From: an uncultured Flavihumibacter sp. | GTDB taxonomy: Bacteria > Bacteroidota > Bacteroidia > Chitinophagales > Chitinophagaceae | Assembly: GCA_946482545.1 (NCBI GenBank) | Contig: CAMLRX010000102.1 | Location: forward strand, 1-18,871 | DNA: 18,871 nucleotides | Reading direction: 5' to 3' | Shown: positions 1 through 5,855 of the stretch, one piece after another | Layout of the letters: every line of letters starts with the position of its first letter | Position numbering within the stretch: the first letter of the stretch is position 1 | Position numbers and translations under genes: made by a program | Notes under the pieces: model-generated | The model's database searches: none | What the model was told of the DNA's origin: nothing | What the model saw: only the letters and a program-made list of their open reading frames with translations

Positions 1-17
1 TTTGCGCGCATTAATTG

Positions 18-89
18 CGAGGAACGAAGCAATCACGAGGAACGAAGCAATCACGAGGAACGAAGCAATCACGAAGCACGAAGCAATCA
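18..89. repeat. 18-bp tandem repeat, four copies
   Basis: Four head-to-tail copies of the 18-base unit CGAGGAACGAAGCAATCA lie at 18-35, 36-53, 54-71 and 72-89. The first three are identical and the fourth is degenerate. The word resembles the dispersed TTGCGAGGAACGAAGCAATC-type repeats known from Bacteroidota and some other bacteria, so it is probably part of a multicopy intergenic element. No transposase is visible in the window. The open frame across it, encoding repeated Arg-Asp-Cys-Phe-Val-Pro units, is a by-product of the tandem repeat. Confidence 0.9.
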
Positions 90-136
90 CGCAAAGACGC
101 AAGGAAGCAAGGACGCAAGGAAGCAAGGACGCAAAG
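90..136. repeat. 16-bp tandem repeat with GACGCAA core
   Basis: Directly after the 18-bp array is a second family with unit GACGCAAGGAAGCAAG, at 96-111 and 112-127, followed by a partial copy at 128-136. The preceding CGCAAA at 90-95 joins the two arrays. It contains no spacers. Reverse-complement relatives occur at 188-222, so the stretch could form an imperfect long stem-loop or cruciform. Confidence 0.85.
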
Positions 137-187
137 CCTTGCTTTTTTTGTTACAGCATTATTTTTTAGCATCTTATCCCACAACAG

Positions 188-286
188 CTCCTTGCGTCTT
201 TGCTCCTTTGCGTCGTTGCGAGGTGCGCAGCCCAAAGCAATTGCGTGAAAAAAACAATCTCTCGCAAAGGCGCTATGACGCAAAGC
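188..286. repeat. Inverted and direct copies of the GACGCAA repeat
   Basis: Bases 188-222 are an imperfect reverse complement of the array at 90-136 (CTTGCGTCTTTGC then TCCTTTGCGTCGTTGCGAGG). Bases 261-286 (CTCGCAAAGG, GACGCAAAG) return to the direct orientation. The whole 1-290 stretch is therefore a repeat mosaic without a credible gene. It ends about ten bases from the stop codon of the receiver gene at 296. Confidence 0.75.
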
Positions 287-295
287 TTTTGAAGC

Positions 296-703
296 TCAAT
301 TCCAACGGAAATCTTTCAATTCCTCACAAACATAATTCCCGCCTTCCATCACCTGTTGAATGGCGTGGATCATCTCACTTACCGGACTTGTTTTGGTAAC
401 GTATCCCGCTGCGCCAGCGGCGATCATTCTTTTGATGGTAGCTGCGTCTGTATGGGTGGAAACGCCTATTATTTTAATACCGGGATGTTGTTCCAGTATG
501 CGGCGGGATGCTTCAATGCCGGAGATGGGTTCCATGTTGATGTCCATCAGAATTACGTCGGGCTTATATTCCGATGCTTTTACTATGGCGGAAATACCAT
601 CTGCGCATTCTTCCACATGGCTGATGTAGGGACTGGTTTTCAGGATAAAGCTCCAGGTTTCGCGAACCAGGGTGTGGTCGTCCACGATTAAAACTGAAAT
701 CAT
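296..703 (-). CDS. Stand-alone NarL-type response-regulator receiver protein
   Basis: The 135-residue product is a CheY-like receiver domain, predicted cytoplasmic. The acidic pair is Asp8-Asp9, the phosphoacceptor is Asp54 in ILMDIN, the switch Ser/Thr is around Ser82 in GVSTHTD, and the conserved lysine is Lys104 in YVTK. Sequence style (IVDDHTLVRE near the start, AAGAAGYVTK near the end) is that of the NarL/FixJ class. The usual LuxR-type helix-turn-helix is absent: the protein stops 31 residues after Lys104. It may therefore act as a phospho-relay or protein-binding receiver instead of a transcription factor. Short single-domain receivers of similar length are known in Chitinophagaceae, but loss of a C-terminal domain next to the repeat mosaic at 1-290 cannot be excluded. 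No histidine kinase is adjacent. Start ATG at 703 is preceded by an A-rich stretch. Confidence 0.85.
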   Translation of the reverse strand: MISVLIVDDHTLVRETWSFILKTSPYISHVEECADGISAIVKASEYKPDVILMDINMEPISGIEASRRILEQHPGIKIIGVSTHTDAATIKRMIAAGAAGYVTKTSPVSEMIHAIQQVMEGGNYVCEELKDFRWN

Positions 704-838
704 AAGTTTTGGCTCTGTTAAAAGTTAAAGAGCTTTCAAAGGGTTTTCTATTAACGACACTAAGGGTAAATTATTATTCTCCAGCGAACAAATGAATATT
801 TTTAAAAATATAATTATCCGGCTAATCTTCCAAGCAAT
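704..838. other. AT-rich intergenic region with a 16-bp perfect palindrome
   Basis: This 135-base gap separates the receiver gene from porQ. The clearest structure is the perfect palindrome ATATTTTTAAAAATAT at 796-811, 28 bases past the porQ stop. It could be a weak all-AT hairpin at the porQ 3' end or part of the promoter region of the receiver gene. I could not identify a convincing Bacteroidota -33/-7 promoter pair. Confidence 0.4.
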
Positions 839-1870
839 CTACATTTTTGTGTAAGATTTCAGGGGAAGATTAAGCCCCAATTGCTGGTAGGCCCGGTTGT
901 TCTGGTACCAGGTACGTGCATACCTTACCTGAAGTTTCTCAAGGAGCACACCCGCTCCGAGCGAGAAGCCATTCAATCCGTTAGGGGTATTGGCGATATT
1001 CAATTCCCGGCGACGCAGGTGATTATAGCCCGCACTCAGTTCTACTTTCTGCCCCAAAAAAAGTTGTGCGCCCGCTACCACGTGACGGAACAACCCATCC
1101 AACCCGGAGCGACCTGTATTCTCCCCGCCAACTTCCTCGTTGAAAAGCGGATCGTTGTACCGGATATCGAAGCGATGAAGGTGGTGAAGGTTTAAACTGA
1201 ATTGAAGCGGAGCCTCTGCCAGTTTTTTAGAAATACCCAGTTGAAGATCGAACGGCAGTTCTTCCTGCTGGCCGGCATAGGTCCGGAACTGCGTGCCCAT
1301 ATTGATGGCCGTTAGTGCGATCCTGAGTCCGTTTGCCGTATCGTTGTACAAAATGCCCACATCAACGGCCATACCATTTGCCCGGGCAATACCGTAATGT
1401 GAACCGATCCATTTTACAGAAACGCCGTAGCGCCATTTTTCAAGGTAAGTACGGGCCCCCGATACCTGAAGCACAAAATCCCGGGGCCGGAAGGTGCCCA
1501 TTTCCATACCGGAAGCATCGGTCTGAAGTACGTCGCCATAGTTCAGAAAATGCGTCCCGATCGAAAAATCCGTTTCAAGTTTTGGATGGTGGTAAGCAAA
1601 CTGTAACGCGTAGTTTTTGATCCCTCCGTAAAAGCTGTTAAACGAAGTAGCGAGTTGCCTGTCCATTTCCTTCGACAAAAGCGCGGGATTATGGAAAGCA
1701 AGCGACACGTCATTGGAAAACTGCGTTGTATTGATACCGCCGAGGGCGCTTTGTTGGGGAGAAAAAGGTAGTTTGAGGAAACTAAACGTGGTTTCGCCAC
1801 CTAAAGTTTGTGCTTTTGTTGAAAGGCAAAGCCCCCACATAAAGAACAGGATTGAACACCACCTTCTCAT
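839..1870 (-). CDS. porQ: PorQ, type IX secretion system outer-membrane protein
   Basis: The 343-residue product has a cleavable signal peptide (MRRWCSILFFMWGLCLSTKA, then QT) and then a body of alternating short amphipathic strands typical of an outer-membrane beta-barrel of the PorV/PorQ (FadL-like) type. Hallmarks of PorQ are the opening FSFLKLPFSPQQSALGG, followed by NDVSLAFHNPALL, and FNSFYGGIKNYALQFAYHH. Known role: PorQ is a component of the Bacteroidota type IX secretion machinery, which exports CTD-tagged proteins and, in some species, motility adhesins. I chose ATG at 1870 over the TTG one codon upstream. It is separated from the operon to its right by a strong hairpin at 1898-1921. 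None of the operon proteins shows a type IX C-terminal sorting domain, so adjacency to the operon is probably not functional. Confidence 0.9.
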   Translation of the reverse strand: MRRWCSILFFMWGLCLSTKAQTLGGETTFSFLKLPFSPQQSALGGINTTQFSNDVSLAFHNPALLSKEMDRQLATSFNSFYGGIKNYALQFAYHHPKLETDFSIGTHFLNYGDVLQTDASGMEMGTFRPRDFVLQVSGARTYLEKWRYGVSVKWIGSHYGIARANGMAVDVGILYNDTANGLRIALTAINMGTQFRTYAGQQEELPFDLQLGISKKLAEAPLQFSLNLHHLHRFDIRYNDPLFNEEVGGENTGRSGLDGLFRHVVAGAQLFLGQKVELSAGYNHLRRRELNIANTPNGLNGFSLGAGVLLEKLQVRYARTWYQNNRAYQQLGLNLPLKSYTKM

Positions 1871-1897
1871 CAAATGAAGATAGGTAATAAAAAAAGT

Positions 1898-1921
1898 ATC
1901 CCCCTGTAAATACAGGGGGAT
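1898..1921 (-). terminator. Strong, probably bidirectional intrinsic terminator
   Basis: Perfect stem: ATCCCCCTGTA at 1898-1908 pairs with TACAGGGGGAT at 1911-1921, giving an effective four-base loop. It is preceded by A-rich 1886-1895 and followed by TTTTT at 1921-1925, so both strands see a GC-rich hairpin followed by a U-tract. It lies 110 bases past the stop of the last operon gene and is the first such structure downstream of the long minus-strand operon. It also lies only 27 bases upstream of the porQ ATG. Confidence 0.85.
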
Positions 1922-2030
1922 TTTTCTTTAACCCTTAAAACAACCAACATGAAAAAGAATTCATTTGAATTGATACTATTATAACATAAGGGCGTATAAA
2001 AGGTTTGTTAATGGTTTTCTAAAACATGTT
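1922..2030. other. Intergenic gap between operon end and terminator
   Basis: About 110 bases of AT-rich sequence. It contains the short plus-strand frame at 1949-1984 (11 codons beginning Met-Lys-Lys), a TATAAT-like word on the minus strand near 1978-1983 that might serve porQ, and the 14-base perfect palindrome TAAAACATGTTTTA at 2020-2033, which overlaps the stop codon of the last operon gene. None of these is proven functional. Confidence 0.35.
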
Positions 2031-3761
2031 TTACAGTTGCACCAGTTCCCGCTCAAACAAATTGATCCAGCCGCTGCCATCCAGGTTCCAGGAGGAGTTC
2101 ACGGAAATCCGCATCCAGTAGAACATCTGGGCAACAATATCTACGTTCGCAGGCTGAACGGCTATTTCTCCACTGCCTAATGGGTTCAGCGAACAGGGCA
2201 CATCAGTTAATCCCGCCCATTTGTAGGGGCCGGAAAGCACGAAGTTGGTGGATTGTCCTGGGGCTTTGTTCACGAACTGACTTCCGTAACCATCTGTGCC
2301 TGGCCAATAGCCGATTAGATTGGTATATTTGGGATGCGTTGTTACATCTTTCAGACAAATGTTGGAAGCGATCTCAGTATCGGTTAGCGCGGTATTGAAG
2401 ATCATGACATCCGCAGGGAAAAATGTAACACCGGTATACCCCGGATCGGCACCCCAACCGATAGTGATGGGAGCAGCAGTGGCTAACGTGCCGCCGTTAT
2501 TAAATAGGGAGGTGATTTCAGTCTGATCATGCCTTACGCCATCGGTGTATCTTCTCACCCATTTCTTGCTGGCGCTATCCGCAAAAACGACCGTTATGGT
2601 ATGCCATTGGTTATTGAATACCGTAGGCGAACCAGGTTGAATCCGTTGTTCACCGCTGGTAGTAGTTCTTACTGAGATGGCCCAATTCCCGCCGGATGAA
2701 AACATCGACCATCCGGGTGTTGACGGCCATCTTTCCATTTTTGAAAAGAAATGGGGATAGTATCCTGCTGAGCCCCTCACCTTCATCTGCACGGTTTGCT
2801 GGCCTGTCCCTGGATTATAATTGTTTCCGTTACTCAACGATGCTTTGATAGCCGTCGCATCTCTTCCGGTCATTTGAACACCACTGTATCCGCCACGGAT
2901 CAGTTCCTGTTTTTTCAGGTTTTCATTGTAATACAGCGTGAATACGTTTGTTTCATTCAGGGATGAACCACCATGACTGTTCCCGTTTCCGCCATGGGAA
3001 GAAGTTACAATCACCATCCATTCTTCCCGTTTATTGTATTCCGGACGCGCTTTCATAGCGGCCATCAGTTCGCCGATGTAGCCATCCACTTTCAGAACGG
3101 CTTGCTTGTACCCTTCCGCAGTAGCGGAATAACCATGCTCTTTTCCGGCGATGTTCACGCCATTAAAATGCACCAGCATCAGATCGGTATCAGGCGCTTT
3201 GAGGCGCGCAAGCGCACTGTCTTTAACTGCCTGGTCATTGGCTGCCACCACCGGATCTTCTGCTTCGGGAAAAAGTTTGTTCACCATATACCCCCACGGA
3301 GAAATCACCGATGTTTTGATATCGGCCCTGCTGGAAGTAAGAATGAACTGCATAAAGGATGGATAGTTGGCCGGCGCATCGTGCTGATTGCCGCCTGAAG
3401 CGGCAGAATATACCAGTGAGCTATCGGAGATATTATGTCTTGAATAAGACACGCCTGACGCCAGCGTTTTCCAGGTGGCGCCGGTAGTGGTAACATCTTC
3501 CGTACGGGCAGTGTACGTGTACTTTCCCTTTTCCATCATGGCCGTAATTGCAGGGGGCGCAATGGTTTTTAGCGCAGGGGCAACACCACCATCTATAACG
3601 ATGAGCATTACTTTCCTACCGTTCAGTACCGCTCCTGAACTATCGTCTTCAAAGAATGGCGGTGGATCGGCATACTTTTTACAGGCGGGCAGCGCCATTG
3701 CAGCTACCAGCGCCGTTGTAACCGCCAGCCTTCCTATATGTACATTCATTTTCTTCATCAT
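2031..3761 (-). CDS. Alkaline-phosphatase-fold/LamG lipoprotein (DUF4983-like), degenerate metal site
   Basis: The 576-residue product has a lipoprotein signal (LPAC, Cys27). Residues about 50-280 resemble the type I phosphodiesterase/alkaline-phosphatase superfamily: VIDGG with Asp57, then TGATWKTLASG with Thr93 at the nucleophile position, then GVNIAGKEHGY and IVTSSHGG. In active members these last two read D..GH and SDHG; here Asp is Asn203, His is Lys207, and the SDHG Asp is Ser255. His256 is kept. Residues about 320-500 form a LamG/concanavalin-A-like jelly roll (WHTITVVF, YTDGV, DVMIFNTALTDTEI). The end (NVDIVAQMFYWM, LDG) resembles the closing segment of the phosphatase fold, suggesting the jelly roll is inserted in it. 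It is the last gene of the operon, 36 bases after the M60 gene, and a paralogue of the gene at 5856-7649. I infer a surface binding protein more than an enzyme. The DUF4983 name is from memory of family context. Confidence 0.75.
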   Translation of the reverse strand: MMKKMNVHIGRLAVTTALVAAMALPACKKYADPPPFFEDDSSGAVLNGRKVMLIVIDGGVAPALKTIAPPAITAMMEKGKYTYTARTEDVTTTGATWKTLASGVSYSRHNISDSSLVYSAASGGNQHDAPANYPSFMQFILTSSRADIKTSVISPWGYMVNKLFPEAEDPVVAANDQAVKDSALARLKAPDTDLMLVHFNGVNIAGKEHGYSATAEGYKQAVLKVDGYIGELMAAMKARPEYNKREEWMVIVTSSHGGNGNSHGGSSLNETNVFTLYYNENLKKQELIRGGYSGVQMTGRDATAIKASLSNGNNYNPGTGQQTVQMKVRGSAGYYPHFFSKMERWPSTPGWSMFSSGGNWAISVRTTTSGEQRIQPGSPTVFNNQWHTITVVFADSASKKWVRRYTDGVRHDQTEITSLFNNGGTLATAAPITIGWGADPGYTGVTFFPADVMIFNTALTDTEIASNICLKDVTTHPKYTNLIGYWPGTDGYGSQFVNKAPGQSTNFVLSGPYKWAGLTDVPCSLNPLGSGEIAVQPANVDIVAQMFYWMRISVNSSWNLDGSGWINLFERELVQL

Positions 3762-3797
3762 AACTGTTTTATCGGATTCAGGAATGAAAGCTTGTTG

Positions 3798-5804
3798 TTA
3801 AGGTTTGATCACATTTAATTCCGCCAGGCAGATATTGTTGCCGTCAGGTGCAGCCGACCCATTGTAAGTATCCGCGGCTGAAAGGATGGAAAGCCTGAAA
3901 TAACGGGCGTTTACCTGTGAAGGAAGGTTAAAGAACTGTTCGGCGGTAATGCGTTGCAGCAACAACGGGCTACCGTCTACTGCTGTCCAGTTCGTGTTAT
4001 CGGAGCTGATTTCCACTTTCAGGTTCTTAATGTTCCTCGACAAGCTTTGCCGTTGCACAAAGCTGAATCCTTTAATGGGCAGCACTCTTCCCATATCCAC
4101 TGTAATCACCTGTGGCATTGTTGTTGGCCCATAAGCGGTATGCCAGTACGTGGCAGGATTACCATCCAGCACAGCAGCCTGTACACTTCCTGAGCTTCCT
4201 ATTCCTTCTGCATTGGAAGATGTAAACGTTACGGTCCAGTTGCTCCTGGCGTAGAGGTCTATGAAAGTATTTCCTCCGGTTCCTGTGAGCGGGTTGTATT
4301 TCCAGATTTCCTGCGTTACCAGTTGATAGCCTTTGTTCTCGATGGCTGTGAGCGAAACATTGCTCACGGTCATGCCCCAGGCATTGAAGAAGAAGCGCCA
4401 GTCTTTACGGGTAAAGTCGCAAAGTGTTTCGTAAACAAAGTCTCTTTTATCCTGGTCGTTATTGGATGGGCGCTGTGCACGTCTTGCCTTTTTATACAAT
4501 TCGGTCATGAACGCGTAGCCATCCGGCTGTCCGGGATAGCCCCAATCGGCGGGTATTTTTTCAAATACCTGGATAAAGGGGGTGAGCCTGGAGAAAGGAT
4601 CGTTGATGCGTGCATCGGTTCCGTCAAAGTTTTTTGTTCCGGTGGCTGCCGCGAAGGCGAGTGCGTTGGCGAACGAAGTATTGAGCGAAGGATGAAATGG
4701 TGGCCATGCTGCGGGGTTATTCTTTTCGATGCTTTGCCTGCGAGCCGCTTTAAAGGAAAACAGGTTACAGGTGGTTTCTCCCAATGTGCCCCAGCTCCAG
4801 TAGTTACCCTGCTGGTTGTTGTGCCCGAGTTCGTGGAAGGTGCCCCATGCCCATCCTTTGCGGATGGTGGTAAGGTCGGTGTATTCATCGAACCAGCCAT
4901 AGTCGTTGTAAGTAACAATCGGGAAGCCGCTGTGGCCATAACCTAGAGAAGGCTTGATGTCCTGCACCACGCGATAAGGCAACCTGGGTGCCAGATCAAC
5001 GCCTTCGGTGGGATCATCTTCCAGTCCCTCCCATTGGTAAACATCCACATCTATGGCACGATCCCATTCGGTCATAATACTTTCGGGATCCTGAATATTT
5101 CTGGCCACGCAATATTCACGGGGCACTACAAAAGTCATGTTGCGGCTGCGCAGTTCGAGGTAAGGAACACAGGAATTCCTTATAGCAGCGGTCCATTCGG
5201 CGTTATTCGATTTCCCCAATTCAAAATCGGGAGATTTAACAGCGCCGGATATACGAAAAGTAACGGGTGTGGTAACCGGACGTGCGGCATAAATATAGAT
5301 GTGTCCACCATACAGGTTGCGCACGTAGTTTCTTCCTGGTGCCAGTTGTGTACGGGTGAAAATAACAGGATCGCGTGGTGCGTTCTGCACATTGCTGAGG
5401 TTGTCGGTCCATGCGCCGATCTGTAGCGAGAGTGAATAATCAGCAGGTACATCAATTACGATCAGTTCTCCGGGCGGAGCGTATAGTCCTGTACTGAACT
5501 GGGGTTGCGGCGGAACAGAGATACGGAGGTTCTGTGCCACATAATTATAGTTCAGGCTCATGGTGAGCTGGTGGTTTTCGAGCCGGGGTTCCGAGGAGCA
5601 AACGAGTCCGGGGAAAACCCTGGCCTGCGCGTACTTACTCACATCCACGAAGGCACGGCTGGTATCTACCGTAATGGATGGCGCGTCGAATCCGCCGTCG
5701 TCCACCCCGCTTTCAAAATCGATCGTGCTTTTCGCGCATTGCGTCAGCAACAGGGAAGAAAGCGCCAGGGCCATCAGTTTCTTTCCGGTATGTTTTGGTC
5801 TCAT
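3798..5804 (-). CDS. M60-like (enhancin/gluzincin) metallopeptidase with F5/8C domain, lipoprotein
   Basis: The 668-residue product has a lipoprotein signal ending LLLTQC (Cys23). Residues about 50-190 match the beta-rich N-terminal region of M60-like peptidases (FSTGLYAPPGELIVIDVP, VTFRISGAV). The catalytic part holds the zinc motif HELGH at 324-328 and a third ligand Glu343 in LGETTCNLFS, the HExxH...E gluzincin pattern of family M60, so the active site looks intact. Residues about 521-668 form an F5/8 type C (discoidin, CBM32-like) domain, with AVLDGNPATYWHT and VTVDMG-like strands, a frequent glycan-binding partner in this family. Characterised M60 enzymes, such as BT4244 and enhancins, cleave mucin-type or other O-glycosylated proteins. 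It is the only recognisable intact hydrolase in the operon and sits between two paralogous phosphatase-fold/LamG genes. Likely surface-exposed. The actual substrate is unknown. Confidence 0.9.
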   Translation of the reverse strand: MRPKHTGKKLMALALSSLLLTQCAKSTIDFESGVDDGGFDAPSITVDTSRAFVDVSKYAQARVFPGLVCSSEPRLENHQLTMSLNYNYVAQNLRISVPPQPQFSTGLYAPPGELIVIDVPADYSLSLQIGAWTDNLSNVQNAPRDPVIFTRTQLAPGRNYVRNLYGGHIYIYAARPVTTPVTFRISGAVKSPDFELGKSNNAEWTAAIRNSCVPYLELRSRNMTFVVPREYCVARNIQDPESIMTEWDRAIDVDVYQWEGLEDDPTEGVDLAPRLPYRVVQDIKPSLGYGHSGFPIVTYNDYGWFDEYTDLTTIRKGWAWGTFHELGHNNQQGNYWSWGTLGETTCNLFSFKAARRQSIEKNNPAAWPPFHPSLNTSFANALAFAAATGTKNFDGTDARINDPFSRLTPFIQVFEKIPADWGYPGQPDGYAFMTELYKKARRAQRPSNNDQDKRDFVYETLCDFTRKDWRFFFNAWGMTVSNVSLTAIENKGYQLVTQEIWKYNPLTGTGGNTFIDLYARSNWTVTFTSSNAEGIGSSGSVQAAVLDGNPATYWHTAYGPTTMPQVITVDMGRVLPIKGFSFVQRQSLSRNIKNLKVEISSDNTNWTAVDGSPLLLQRITAEQFFNLPSQVNARYFRLSILSAADTYNGSAAPDGNNICLAELNVIKP

Positions 5805-5855
5805 CCTAGTTAGTTTATGTTAAGGTTTGGCCAGCAATTAATTCGTTCAATATGT

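Noticed and set aside
18..136. Possible CRISPR array
   Set aside because: The units are 16-18 bases and contiguous with no spacers, and no cas gene is present.
11..283. Open frame with repeated Arg-Asp-Cys-Phe-Val-Pro
   Set aside because: The periodic peptide is the translation of the 18-bp tandem repeat; there is no start context and no relation to a known protein family.
2020..2033. 14-bp perfect palindrome TAAAACATGTTTTA as an operator
   Set aside because: It overlaps the stop codon of the last operon gene, is AT-rich and occurs once; chance cannot be excluded.
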